From positions 105,984,671 through 106,048,670 of the forward strand of contig NC_081844.1 of assembly GCF_963259705.1 (NCBI RefSeq): a stretch of 64,000 nt of DNA, read 5' to 3'. Position 1 is the first letter of the stretch; the number at the start of each line of letters is the position of its first letter. Both the position numbers and the translations under genes were made by a program. Below the pieces are notes generated by a model that ran no database searches, was not told the origin of the DNA, and saw nothing but the letters and a program-made list of their open reading frames with translations. Positions 35,289 to 47,202 of the stretch are shown piece by piece. Origin of the DNA: Myotis daubentonii (lineage: Eukaryota; Chordata; Mammalia; Chiroptera; Vespertilionidae).

Positions 35289-35587
35289 CTAGAGGCCCAG
35301 TGCACAAAATTTGTGCACTATGGGGGGGGGGGGGTGTTTCTCAGCCCAGCTTGTGCCCTCTCACAGTCCGGGAGCCCTTGGGGGATGTCCAGCTGACAGC
35401 CTAAGCTGGCAGTGGGACATCCTTAGCACTGCTTCTAGCTGAGTGCTGCTCCCCCTGTGGGAGCGCACTGACCACCAGGGGGCAGCTCTTGTGTTGAGAG
35501 TCTGCCCCCTGATGGTCAGTGTGCATCATAGCGACCAGTTGTTCCACTGTTCGGTTGATTTGCATATTAGCCTTTTGTTAGACAGGA
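35289..35587 (-). mobile_element. Non-autonomous Helitron
   Basis: Begins CTAG (35289-35292) after A, then AGGCCCAGTGCACAAAATTTGTGCAC (3' hairpin), a G-run, a CTCF-like pair, TTTGCATATTAGCCTTTTG and terminal GA (35586-35587) before T. Complete at both ends. Confidence 0.93.
35472..35515. promoter_or_regulatory. Inverted pair of CTCF-like motifs in a Helitron
   Basis: CCACCAGGGGGCAG at 35472-35485, with an inverted copy carrying one mismatch (reverse complement CCATCAGGGGGCAG) at 35502-35515. Confidence 0.55.
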
Positions 35588-37330
35588 TCTACTCTTAATT
35601 AGGTTTGACTCCATTAGAGTCAGAGCACATAATCCTATTTTAACTTCATCATTTTAAATGCTTTTTCATTCAAAAGTTTACTGAACATGTCAGTACAATA
35701 AATGCTTCAATAGATAACACAAGAATTCTCAAAACCAAATTTTTGGTATTAAAAATTATTTCAGGAAATAAAGCTATATTATTTTCTGGTTCACTAAAGG
35801 GAGAAAGATGAATAAGTTCCCGAAAAGTATAAAATATTTTTCAAAATGCAGTGTCACTGTTTTCAAGAGTGTTAAAATGTAAACTCAACTAATGGTATTT
35901 TAAAAACCACTTCCAGACTTGCAAAACTTCCATCTCATAACGATCTCTAATAAGCACCCGTAGAATGAAAGTTGGTCTGGGTAAAAAAAATCTTTTTTTT
36001 TTACACTAACATTTAAACAAGCCCTCCACTATTTTCTAAACATCGCTCGTTTCTCCAATACATATTCATTTTCAGAGACTTAACCAAACCTATCCCAGAG
36101 AAACACATATTCTAAGTTGGTAGAACCTCAATGTTTAAAATTTCACACACACATTCATGCACACGCACGGTGGTGGGGAGAGGGGCGGGCTAGAAAACAG
36201 TGGTAACCAAAATTTTGCTTCATTAGCTAGGAATAGCATGAAAAAGTTAGTTGTCAATGCTAAGATATAAAGGGGCACATTTTATCATCCCTCAATTACA
36301 CTTATAGTAAACTTTACACTTGTTCTACTTTCTCTTGTAGCCCATTGTTCCTGTATCCTAAGCTGACCTGGTTTTCAAATAAGAACCAAGTTGGGCTCTG
36401 AGAACAGATGAACGCGCCTGTCTTCCCGCCAGGGGCTCGGGCTGCCTGAGGAGGCCCCGCTGCTAGCTGCACAGCGAGGACGGCTTTGATTCCGTTCACA
36501 CTGTCTGTCTCCTGCGGGCAACTGGTAAGTGGAGTTTTCTCACCGCTTGAAGCCAGAGATTTCATTAAATTCTGGAGCTGAAAGGGACCCTGCTAGGCAT
36601 TTTGTCCATCTTCATAAAATGTCTTTCTAGACCAGGTCCTCTACCTCTCTCACATGGTGTTGGTGGGATGTATCCCCTTGAAAGCACCTAATCTCAACAG
36701 CAGGCAATTACTGCTAAATACATGCTGCAACCAAGTCAACTACACATAAGGTTCAGACTACAACCCTCTGGAACTTCCACACAAAGGAAGTCATGACATC
36801 ATGCTGTAAAGGCCCAATATTCATTTAAGGGGGGGGGGGGGATGAAAGAAGGGAGGGAGAGAGGGAGTGAGGGAGAGAGGGAAGGAGAAAACAAAAGAAA
36901 GATTAGCAGTGTCAGCTCCTTCAAAAGGACAGGGAAAGCATTAGTGAGACCGAACAGGTTAAATCTGGTTTAGCTTTAGAAAGAAAGTATGCTTTTTGAT
37001 CTGAAAGGAGTTTCTAATGCCAAAGCTTAATTTTCAGGATCAAATCATCTTAAAATTAAGAGAGGATACTGAAAAATAGTACCAAGAGTTTAAAGAGTGA
37101 ATGTATTCATTTTACAATCACATACAAACTTCTGATACAAGATGGTAATTCTCATTTGCCCGCCCAAATGTATTCCCTCACTTAACTGGGCAACAGTTGG
37201 CATACACTGTGCCAGATGCTGAGAACATGCTGTGAACTAAACATGACATGACAGACATGATCTTTGTCCCCACGGGAGATTGCCTTCTAATAAGGGAACT
37301 GCCTGTTCAGTGAGGAATTATGCCAGGCGT
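35588..37330. other. Unique intronic sequence
   Basis: Mostly unpatterned. A purine-rich tract with a G-run lies at 36829-36900. Confidence 0.4.
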
Positions 37331-37590
37331 GGATCAGTTATAATGATGTTAACAGCTGTAAAGAAAACGAACTGCGTGCTGTAAGAATAGGACAAAGGGA
37401 TCTAGCCTGTAGGGGGACTCGGGGACCCCAGACACAACCTCTGAGGGATTCATGCTTAAGGGAACCTCTGAAGGACGCGCAGAGGTTAACAGGCAAGAAA
37501 GGAGGAAAGGGTGAAGCCACCCTGATAACAAATAAAGATAATGCTTGATAATGCTTGTTAGGTGAGACAGTATCTGGTGCCCTGGAGGAA

Positions 37591-37617
37591 GGGGTGGGGG
37601 GTGGGGGGTGGGGTGGG
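37591..37617 (+). other. G-quadruplex candidate
   Basis: Five G-runs of 3-6 separated by single T residues; this fits a very stable quadruplex pattern. Confidence 0.7.
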
Positions 37618-38426
37618 AGGATCACTGAGAGTGAAGAACAAAAAACTAGGTGAAAAAAGCAAAACCAGACAAGCCTCAGGGAGAAAACGGGTGTCCAGGT
37701 TGGGGTTTCTGACTGGTGCAACTAAAATCATTCAAGGCATATCAAAATACAAGGCCACCTATGCTGGCACTGGAAACCGGACAAGGGTACCCTCCTGGAC
37801 TGGAAATAGGGTTCGCTGCAAGTGAACAAAAAAAGCCTACCTAAGAAGTGGCAGGAATTCCCAGAGGAGCCTCACCTCCGAGCTCAAGCAACAAAGGCCA
37901 GTTGGAGTGAGTGTCCTTGAAGCAGCCAGCCAGGCCAACCGGGCCTGAAGTGCTTCCTCAGGACCTCGGAGCCAGGGCCCGGCCAGCGCAGGGCTGAAGC
38001 TGGCTGGTCGGGATGTGTGCTGAGCACAGCAGATCCTTGTGCAGCTGCCGCTAACAGAAATGGCCACCTCCATCACTAAAGGGCGGCCCTGGCCCAGCCA
38101 CAACCCACTCAGAAGCTCCTCACCCTGGGGACTTCCTCGCTCCCCAAAGGCACCTGGATCTAGAATCAGCAGAGTAGGACCACAGCTGATCTAAACATTC
38201 CCCTTTTTCACAAAAGAAATACAAATAACCACAAACATAAGAGAACTATGCCCAATGACACTAGCAATTAAACAAATTTTTAATCTGTTTAGCCAAATTG
38301 GGATTTTAAATATTAATACCCTAAATTGGCATTAAAATGAAGAAAACAGCATTTTCATAGAGAAAATATGTTCTGTCATGTCATGTTCATAGAGGTAATA
38401 CAAAGTGGGTAAAAGCTTTTGGCTAT

Positions 38427-38675
38427 ATAAAATACACATGCTCACCCTAGCCAGTTTGGCTCAATGGATAGAGTGTTGGCCTGCAGACTGAAGAGTCCCA
38501 GATTCAATTCCAGTCCATGGCACATGCCAGGGTTGTGGGCTCGATCCACAGTAGGGCGTGCTGGAGGCAGCCGATCAATGATTCTTTCGCATCAATGATG
38601 TTTCTATCTCTCTCTCCCTCTCCCTTCCTCTCTAAAATCTATTTTAAAAAACAACAACATAAAACACACATGCTC
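38427..38675 (+). mobile_element. Ves SINE
   Basis: Forward older Ves SINE (38444-38658). ATAAAATACACATGCTC at 38427-38443 matches ATAAAACACACATGCTC at 38659-38675 with one mismatch. Confidence 0.92.
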
Positions 38676-39299
38676 TTAAAAATGTGTACACCTTGCAACC
38701 CAACAAGTCCACCTCTTAGAACTTATCCCAAGGGTGCTTTCAAAGATAAAATTACAAGAAAGAGCAACCCAGCTTTAAGTTGCTATAATTTACAGATAAC
38801 TTAAATGTCTAATAAAGGAGTTTAACTAGTTAGCCATCTGCACATTCATATATTTAGACATCCCTTCAAAATATTATAAAGAAATATATAATGATTCAGA
38901 AAGATGCCACAAATATTGGTGAGTTTTAAAAGCAGTTTGCAAAACAATTGTAGGTGTAAAAAACATTTTAAATATACATGAAAGAAAAATATGTATATGA
39001 AAGAGAAGTACACCAAATATTAAGTCATTAGGAGAACCTTTTATTCTTTCTTCTTACTTACATTATTTTTAATTTTTCTATAGTAAACATGGATTAATTC
39101 TGTAAAAAGAAAATATAAATTTCTTATTCAACCATGTTTTAACGTATGTGTAAATAATAGTAGGCTAACTGGACAACCATATGGGGGGAATGAATCTTGA
39201 GCCTAGTACTATTATTTACACATTCATTAAAAAACTGTTGAAAACAGGGTATCTTCAACACCTTAGGGTAAGCAATAAATTTTTAATAGGACACAAAAA

Positions 39300-39777
39300 A
39301 CAATAACTATAAAATATTGATTAATTAGACTTCATTAGTATGAAGACCATCTGTCTATCAAAAGACAGTATCAAGACAATGAAAACCAATATGTGTATCT
39401 GACAAAGAACGCATTTCCAGATTATTATAAAGAACTCCCACAAATCAGTAAGAAAAAGACAACTCTATTTTTTTTTTTAAAGGAGCAAAAGATTTGGCAG
39501 ACACTTCTCTAAAGACAATATCTAAATGGCAAATAGGCACATGAAAAAAATGCTCATCATCAGTCATCAGGGAAACTAGAATAAGACACCACCTCACACC
39601 TATCCGAATGGCTAAGACTGAATGACAGTGCCAAGTGCTGATGAGGATGTATAGCAGCTGGAACGGTGATATACTGTGGAAGGAACTATAGGAATGCACA
39701 ACCACACTGGGAAAAGATCTGGTAGCTTCTTGAAAAAGGAAGCATACATCTACACTATCCCAGCAATTCCCCTCCTA
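39300..39777 (+). repeat. Old L1 ORF2 3' fragment
   Basis: Sequence such as ACACCACCTCACACCTATCC and AATGGCTAAGACTGAATGAC keeps the order of L1 ORF2 3' sequence, with many disruptions. It resumes after the LTR and SINE at about 40804. Confidence 0.75.
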
Positions 39778-39781
39778 GGTA

Positions 39782-40538
39782 TGAGACAGGCTAATCAATG
39801 AGCCAGGACAAGCAGAATGGGGAACTGAGACAGACAGTTAAATGGCCAAGCAGTTTACAGTCATCTAGTAAACCGCAAAATCCTATCTTCCCTCCACCAA
39901 GGACCTTAAGAGAAACGGTTACACTCCTCCCCAGCCAGACGGAAAACAGCTCAAATCCCCCTACTCAGGGCAAGAGAGCAGGAATCCAACTAGTGCCATT
40001 TGCCAGCCACACCGAAGGACAGATGAGGTTAAGGGAATAAATCTCACTTTGGCCTACCGGCATAAAACTGATGAATATTCTATTGCCATCCTCCCCTAAA
40101 GGCCTAGCTTTTAAACCCTCATAAACTAAGGTCTTCCTGTCCGCCCCTCCTCCAGGAGAACACCTGAGCCTTTCCCTTCCCCCACAGGCACGCATCTCCC
40201 CAACTCTAAGGGACCCCATGAGGCTTGCAACCGGGGAGCAATGGAAGTGGCAGCTTATCCCAGGCTAACCCCCTGATCCTGTCCCCAGGACCCCTTTTTC
40301 TCTGGCTTCTTAGTAACCCAAAGCAGCCCAGCCTAGGCTCACTGCCTACCTAGTCTCTCTCCCTTGTTTCTTCTATCCTAGGCTCTTCCTTGTTTCACTG
40401 TCCCACCTTCAATAAACTTCCTCTAAAAATCACCTGGACTCGTGCTGTGAAACCTTTCCTGCATGAAGTCAAGAACCCACACACTACCAGCTGGCCCTAG
40501 GCAGCCCTGTTCAGGGCCAGGTCCCCTTCCCGGTAACA
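39782..40538 (+). mobile_element. Solo LTR (ERV), 757 bp, 4-bp target duplication
   Basis: Starts TGAGACAGGCTAATC and ends CCGGTAACA, with GGTA at 39778-39781 and 40539-40542. AATAAA at 40411-40416. C-rich U5. No internal viral genes. It inserted into an old L1. Confidence 0.85.
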
Positions 40539-40573
40539 GGTAGACCCAAGAGTCTAAACAAAAACTGAACACA

Positions 40574-40803
40574 GCCCTGCCTGGTGTGGCTCAGTCTGTT
40601 GGGCATCGTCCTGTGCACCAAAAGGTTGAGAGTTCTATTCCTGGTCAGGGCACATGGCAGGTGGTGGCTCAATCCCTGGTGGGGGACATGCAGAAGGCAG
40701 GCAATTGATGGCTCGTTGTCACATCGATGTTTCTCTCCCTCTCCCTCTCCCTCTTGCTCTCCCTCCCTCTACCTTCCTCTGTCTCTATTAAAAAAAAAAA
40801 AAA
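40574..40803 (+). mobile_element. Ves-related SINE (old subfamily)
   Basis: GCCTGGTGTGGCTCAGTCTG head, GTGCACCAAAAGGTTGAGAG block, CT-rich region, poly(A). Different subfamily from the GGATAGAGCG copies. Confidence 0.87.
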
Positions 40804-41290
40804 TCATTGAGGACAGATGTTCATGCAAGCTTTATCACTAACAGTTGAACATCGGAAACAACCCAAATATTCATGAGCAGAAGAATGGATAAACAAAACT
40901 CGTGTACACCTGTGTACAGTAACACTGCTAAGCAATGAAAAGGAACGAACAACTGATATGACGAGAATGAATTTCAAAAACATTATGCTGGGCAAAATAA
41001 GCCAAACATCATAAGAGTACATGCAGTATAAGCATGCTGCGCAATTCCATCTATATGAAATTCTAGAACATGCAAAACAAATCTGTAGTTATAGAAAGCA
41101 GGTTGCTGGAGGCCAGGGATGGGGTGGGCACCGTAAAAGAGAGTGCGGGAAGTTTTGGGCGGTAGAAATGGTCTCTCTTGGTTGTGGTAGTGGTGATATG
41201 AGTGTATATATAGTTCTCAAAACTCAAACAGAACACTTAACTGAGTGCAGTTTATTGCCTGTAAACAGTACCTCAATGAAGCTGAAAGAA
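40804..41290 (+). repeat. Old L1 3' end (continuation)
   Basis: AATGGATAAACAAAACTCGTG, GCAAAATAAGCCAAACATC and CCTCAATGAAGCTG are the last part of L1 ORF2 and 3'UTR. Probably the same element as 39300-39777. Confidence 0.75.
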
Positions 41291-41299
41291 CAAAACCAC

Positions 41300-42030
41300 A
41301 ATAGAGACACTACTACACCCCCATGAGAATGGCTGAAATTAAAAGGACTGGCCAAACAAGTGATGGCAGCACTCCCTACATCAGAGGCAGTGTGAGCAGG
41401 CACAAGCACTTGGAAAACTGTTTAGCAGCATCTACTGAAGCTAAACATGCCTATGCTATGACGCAGGCATTCCACTCTGCTTATGTCAGGGCACACGGCA
41501 GGTTGTGGGCTTGATCCCTGGTGGGGGACATGCAGAAGGCAGCCAATTGATGGCTCTTCTCACATCGATGTTGCTCTCCCCTCTCCCTAACAGCAGCCAA
41601 AAATTGGAAGTGTTATTCCTAACCACAGCCAAAAGTTGGAAACAACCCAACTAACTCATCAACAGTAACATAAACAAACCATGGACTATATATACAATGG
41701 GATAATACATAGGGGGGAAACTACAGTTAACAAAATAAATGCATTTCATAGATATCACAATGAACTGGGGGAGGGGTAGACATAGGAGTATGTGCTGTAT
41801 GATTCCATTTATATAAAATCCAAAAACAGGCATAGCTAACCTACAGTGAGAGAGGCCAGAATAGATCTCTGGGAGAGTTTATTGACTGAGTGAGGCAAAC
41901 AAACAGACATGAGGAAACCCTTAAGAGGCTCTGGAAATGTTCTGTATCTTGATTTGGGCAGTAGCTACACAGTGTGGTATACACATATATGTTCTATACT
42001 ATATGTAAGTTACACACACACTCAAATGCC
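41300..42030 (+). repeat. Second old L1 3' fragment with truncated SINE
   Basis: Repeats the same L1 landmarks (ATGAGAATGGCTGAAATTAA; GGTGTAC-like spacer; TTGATTTGGGCAGTAGC). The 3' half of a SINE (41484-41590, GGGCACACGGCAGG…) interrupts it. Confidence 0.65.
41484..41590 (+). mobile_element. 5'-truncated SINE fragment
   Basis: Matches the second half of the 40574 subfamily (GGCAGGTTGTGGGCTTGATCC … CACATCGATGTTGCTCTCCC). No head. Confidence 0.75.
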
Positions 42031-42598
42031 CTTTAACCAATCTCTGTTCATCCCTCGAAACTGAAAGCTGATTATACAGTATCCAGGTGCGGCTTCTGTC
42101 AGTGAGTCACTCACTCCCGGTCTAGTCATATACATGTTCTTCATGACTCTCAGACTGTCTGAGCTGGTGACATTACAAAATACCTGGAGTAATGGCACTG
42201 ACAATGGGACCGGATAAAGACATGCCCCAACCGGACAGGGAAGATTTCCAAAATACTTATTAACAGTACATATAGTCTTAATGTAGGTATAATTTTAAGT
42301 GTATAGGACAGTCCCTTGTCAACTCACTATCCTTTTAATTAACTTCATGCAGAGATTGTAGGAAAAATTAAATACAAAAGCCAGTTCTTTGAAACTAAGT
42401 ATATAGTGTTGATAATATTTTTGCTTGAAAACTTAATCCATACTTACAGTCGTGTGCTGCTTAATGAGGGGGACACATTCTGAGAAATGCATCATCAGGC
42501 GATTTCATCATTGTGTGAACATCATAGAATGTATTACAAAAACCTAGATGGTATATGGACCCACACACACATAGGCTGTATGGTATAACCTACTGCTC

Positions 42599-43092
42599 TG
42601 TAGGGGAGGAAAAAAATTTTCCTTCTACCCTTCTGGGTTCTTGGCCAGAGACATCCTGAAATAAAAGGCAGACTAACAGGAGAAAAACGAAAGTTTAATA
42701 ACATGTATACTTCCTACATAATGGGAAAAACTCAGGAAAACTGAGTAACTCACCAAAATGTCTGAAGCCACACCTTAAATAAAATACAGTACCATCTTCA
42801 TCAGAAGACAAAAAATGTTGGGAGTAGGGGAAGTTTACCAGGAGAGCACAGGAAACCAAGGTAAAGTTATTAAGCAGATTTAAGTCCTTGTCTTCTGCTG
42901 CTAAGACTCTCTAGAGATAAAGTCAACCCCATCTTCCAGGTAAGGCCATGGAGACACCCTTACAAATGTAAATGCCTTTTACAAAGGGTAACTTCTATTT
43001 GGTTTTCAGAGCTGCTTCTTGAAATTAATCAGCCTAAAATAACCTTATGCCAAATAAACATATTTTGGGGTGACAAATTCTGTTCCCCTACA
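42599..43092 (-). mobile_element. Solo LTR (class I ERV type), minus strand
   Basis: TGTAGGGG at the left and CCCCTACA at the right, with the 4-bp duplication GCTC at 42595-42598 and 43093-43096. Read on the minus strand it starts TGTAGGGGAACAGAAT and has a TTATTAAACTTTCG signal-like region near its end. No internal genes. Confidence 0.82.
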
Positions 43093-43239
43093 GCTCCTAA
43101 GCTACAAACCTGTTCAGCATATTACTGTACTGAATACAGTAGGTAATTGTAACACATAGTATTTGTGTAATATATTGCACTACATTACACAGGCTACGTC
43201 ACTAGGTGACAGGCATTTTCCAACTCCATTATAATCTAA

Positions 43240-43455
43240 CTAGAGGCCCGGTGCACGAAATTCGTGCATGGGTACAGTCCCTAGGCCTGGCCAGTGATCA
43301 GGGCCCATCGGGGCCTTCCGGCTGCTGGCTGGGGCCTTCCTTCATTCCGCAACACCCCTGGTGGTCAGCACGCGTCATAGCGAGCAATCAAACCCTGGTC
43401 TCCCGGTCAAACTCCCAAGGGGACATTTTGCATATTAGCCTTTTATATACATAGA
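43240..43455 (-). mobile_element. Non-autonomous Helitron, 216 bp
   Basis: CTAG (43240-43243) after A, then the 3' hairpin GTGCACGAAATTCGTGCA, CCTGGTGGTCAGCACGCGTC, GCATATTAGCCTTTTATATAC and GA before T (43456). Confidence 0.93.
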
Positions 43456-44333
43456 TGGCACCATCATCATATATGTAGTCATTATTAACAGAAACGTTAT
43501 TATGCAGTGCATAACTACATAAGAAAAGTGATTTTTTTTAAATCACTATAAATTTTCACTTTATACACAACTTTCAGAAATAAAACCAAGTCAGACTTAG
43601 TCTTTCTGTCAAAGCATGTTATTTGCATATTACAAACTAAGCTTTACACAATGACAACCATGAAATATGACCAGTCTTCCACAATTAACCAAGAGAATAC
43701 AAAAGCGTGTGGTTAACATCTAGAAACTGATTTAGGAATACAAAGCTTTTTAGAAACAGAACTTCATGCTTTTAGTCTGATTTACATTCTTGTCAATATA
43801 TACATACACTCATATCTATCAAAACAACCCATCCATTCTGTATTTAAAATGTCTTATTTCCTCGTCTTCACATCATCTGTTACTATCTTGTTTTTTCTTC
43901 CCTGGAATATTCTAACAATCTACTGATTGGTCTCCCTGCAGCAATGCACCCCTCCAAACTGATGAAAGCAGAGATCCTGCTCAAACTTTCATAGCCACCT
44001 CTCTTCCCAAAGCATACCCTCCATCTTCAACCTCCTCCAGTCTCTGCAGGTATCAGCTCAGTTTGTAGGGCAAAGTAGATAAAGATGGACTTACAAGGGC
44101 TATGCTGACCAGGAAAAGTGCAAGCCCTGACTCAAAAAGGCAGCCAGTCATTGCTTAGTTCCAATTTTCAGGTGAAACCAGAAATTAAGTGTTTTAATAT
44201 AAAATATCTCAATTTTTAAAATCTATGCAGACTAAATAACATATCTGTGGAGCTCTATCTATCCACGGCTTCTAGCTTGTAACTTATGACCTAAAGGATA
44301 AAGTCCACGATTTGCTATCTTTGCAAATGTATC

Positions 44334-44723
44334 TGTGAGGTCGGAGAGAGCCCAGGATCGGATACATGCAGACATGTGATGAGACAATGGACTTCCCCTG
44401 GAATTTCTCACAGATCAACATGCCAGACACAGATACCGGCTTCTTCTCCCTTAATCCACATACCCCCACACAGATACTGACTTCTTTCTGAATACCCCCG
44501 CCCATCCCCTGTGGCAGAGAATTCCTCAGCTCATGTCCCCGCCCCTCACCCAACCGCAGCATAAAAAAAGCGCCCCCCTCCCTGTTGGCGTGAATCCACG
44601 TGCCCTGTCTTTGGGGTACGTGGGTCTCCCGGGGACGCAGAATAAACCTTTTCCTTTCCTTTCTTTTCTGATTCACTGGACTCTCTATTTCTTGCGCTGC
44701 CTCCTGAGCCACCTAACCTAACA
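44334..44723 (+). mobile_element. Solo LTR (ERV), 390 bp, 5-bp target duplication
   Basis: TGTGAGGTCGG…CCTAACA with GTATC at 44329-44333 and 44724-44728. TATA-like CATAAAAAAAG at about 44560 and AATAAA at about 44641. No internal genes. Confidence 0.9.
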
Positions 44724-45019
44724 GTATCTACCTCAATCCCCTCACACAAGCTACCTCCAACAATCCAAAGAACTACTTACCTACCATCCCTCCTGAAAGA
44801 TATACACAGTACTGCCTGCCAGCCATTGTTCACAGGTTACCTTTGCTATGAAAGCCTCCTCTGACCCAAAACATCCACATCCATGTCTAATTTCTGCTCA
44901 GTCTTCAAAGGGTAACTTTAAAGTAATGTCCCTTATGAAAGTTCCTTTCTTTCCTAACTCCTACACACTCCTCTCATGATCCTTAAGAGTTTTTATATTA
45001 TCCAATACTTTTTTATGTG

Positions 45020-45150
45020 AAAGACTGCAAGCCTCTGGAAGCAAGATACACATCTGATTCTGTATTCCCCTATCCCCAAATAGGCAGCAATCAAACCCTG
45101 GTCTCCCGGTCAAACTATTTGAGTACATGCTCAATGATGAGTGAATAAAG
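45020..45150 (-). repeat. L2/MIR-like tail with embedded Helitron shard
   Basis: GCCTCTGGAAGCAAGATACACATCTG … CTCAATGATGAGTGAATAAA resembles the reverse end of an L2/MIR consensus. A 31-bp foreign block occupies 45086-45116. Confidence 0.45.
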
Positions 45151-45300
45151 CTATTTATCTGCCTATTTACATAACAATTCGTACCTCAATTTGATGGCAT
45201 CACACAGATATTGTCCCTTATACTAGTATTTTGAAAATCAAAAGGCTAACAGGGTCAGAAAAATCTCCCTGTAATATTACATTTGAATCAGAACTAACGT

Positions 45301-45350
45301 GAACTCCTGGTTTTGTTTTACTGATTTTTTTTTTTTTTTTGAGAAGAAGG

Positions 45351-45399
<49 letters not shown>

Positions 45400-45534
45400 A
45401 GATCTGTTGTTCCACTCATTTATGCACTCACGGGCAGATTCTTACATGTGCCCCGACTACAGGATCGAATCCACAACCTGGCACATCAGGATGACGCTCC
45501 AACCAACTGAGCCACCAGCCAGGGCGAACTCCTG
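45301..45534 (-). mobile_element. Ves-related SINE with (GA)n expansion
   Basis: Reverse SINE (45310-45525) ending AACTGAGCCACCAGCCAGGGC. GAACTCCTG is duplicated at 45301-45309 and 45526-45534. The CT-rich region has expanded to (GA)n at about 45355-45394. Confidence 0.9.
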
Positions 45535-46323
45535 ATTCTTTTAAATATATTTCTTAGCTCTATGCACTGTAAAGGTGGAAGATAACCCAACAGCAATCAT
45601 TTTGGTTTCTAAAACACTATTCCCCACAAAAAGGAACGAACCAAGGCTTCTTGGAGAAATAGTTGATTCCTGATATGCAGGCCAAGAGACACACAAATAC
45701 TGATGGGATCATGTCAAAAGGAAGCAAGAGCTGCCCTGAAGGGGTTCTCATTAGCCAAATCTGGACAATCTGAGCATCAATAAAGACTATAATGGACTGG
45801 TTAACACACTCAATAAATAAAAGGTCATGAGAGTATGGTGGCACACAAAAGGAGGGAGAGAAAGGGTGGCCGGCTGTGCATGCTAGCTAAGAAATGTGAC
45901 GGGAGGACAGAAAAACCACACTGTTGTAACTCCTAGTGTAATAATTGATTCCAGGGTGGGATGCTGAAACCACTGGGTGAAAGGCTGCAATGGAGCAGGA
46001 TATTCACAAGGTGCCAAGCCATCCCACAGATTCCTTCCTAATAGCACAGAATAAAAGTGTACTTTATAACGGAGAATGAAACAACCGGTCATTAAGGGTC
46101 TCCCAGTGTGACCTGAAGCGAGGTACACTGCATCTCTGATGAAGCGTTCTCGTCAGAATGTTTAACCTAGTTGCAATCATGCCTCTCGCCTAATTTCTAG
46201 TTTACAGGAAGTACAGGAGTTGGAGAAACAAGTTCAATGATACCATGAGGAAATACTCAAGTAAGAATGTTGCACATCCTACAGGACAACTAACTGAGCT
46301 GTACTCTTCAAAAAAAGAAAATC

Positions 46324-46558
46324 AGCCCTAACCGGTTTGGCTCAGTGGATAGAGCGTCAGCCTGCGGGCTCAAGGGTCCCAGGTTCGATTCTGGTCAAGG
46401 GCATGTACCTTGGTGGCGGGCACATCCCTAGTAGGGAGTGTGCAGGAGGCAGCTGATCGGTGTTTCTCTCTCATCTATGTTTCTAACTCTCTATCCCTCT
46501 CCCTTTCTCTCTGTAAAAAAATCAATAAAATATATATTTTTTTTTAAAAAGAAAGAAA
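46324..46558 (+). mobile_element. Ves SINE running into the assembly gap
   Basis: Full forward Ves SINE with A-rich tail reaching the run of N. Confidence 0.9.
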
Positions 46559-46758
46559 NNNNNNNNNNNNNNNNNNNNNNNNNNNNNNNNNNNNNNNNNN
46601 NNNNNNNNNNNNNNNNNNNNNNNNNNNNNNNNNNNNNNNNNNNNNNNNNNNNNNNNNNNNNNNNNNNNNNNNNNNNNNNNNNNNNNNNNNNNNNNNNNNN
46701 NNNNNNNNNNNNNNNNNNNNNNNNNNNNNNNNNNNNNNNNNNNNNNNNNNNNNNNNNN
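46559..46758. other. Assembly gap (200 N)
   Basis: Exactly 200 unknown bases; the round size suggests a placeholder. Confidence 0.99.
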
Positions 46759-46907
46759 ATGTAAAAATAGTATTGTGGTTTTATATGTGTATAAAATATG
46801 ACTATATGTAGTATACAAAGAGATATATTTATGGCTGTGTGTGTGTGTGTGGTTTGAGAGAAACAGATACTGTCCTTATTCTTAGGAGATATGTTTTCAA
46901 CTTACTT

Positions 46908-47102
46908 TAAAAAAATTTTTTTTTAATTGACCTCAAAGAGGAAAGGAGATGGATGAGAGAATCACTGATCAGCTGACGCCTGCATACCCCACACTGGGGT
47001 TCGAGCCCACAACCTGGGCATGTGCCCTTGACGGAAATCATACCCAGGACCCTTCAGTCTGCAGGCCGATACTCTATCCACTGAGCCAAACCAGCTAGGA
47101 CT
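46908..47102 (-). mobile_element. Ves SINE
   Basis: Reverse copy with short CT-rich region; ends CCACTGAGCCAAACCAGCTAGG. Target duplication weak (ACTTACTTT/GACTACTTT). Confidence 0.85.
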
Positions 47103-47202
47103 ACTTTCAAATTTTTAACAACAACAAAAAAAAGGGGGGGTGTAATATATTTGGAGAGAGAAAGACAGAAGGGGTAGGAAGGATGGGAAAGAAAGAAGGG
47201 AA

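Larger units (their letters stand above)
42447..43517. mobile_element. Old palindromic DNA transposon, interrupted twice
   Basis: The left end CAGTCGTGTGCTGCTTAATGA and right end ATTATGCAGTGCATAACTA are diverged inverted repeats. Body pieces are 42447-42598, 43097-43239 and 43456-43517. It carries an LTR and a Helitron. I recognise it as a common ancient mammalian DNA repeat but cannot name the family safely. Confidence 0.6.

Noticed and set aside
46438..46818. Frames across 46438-46818
   Set aside because: They span the run of N.
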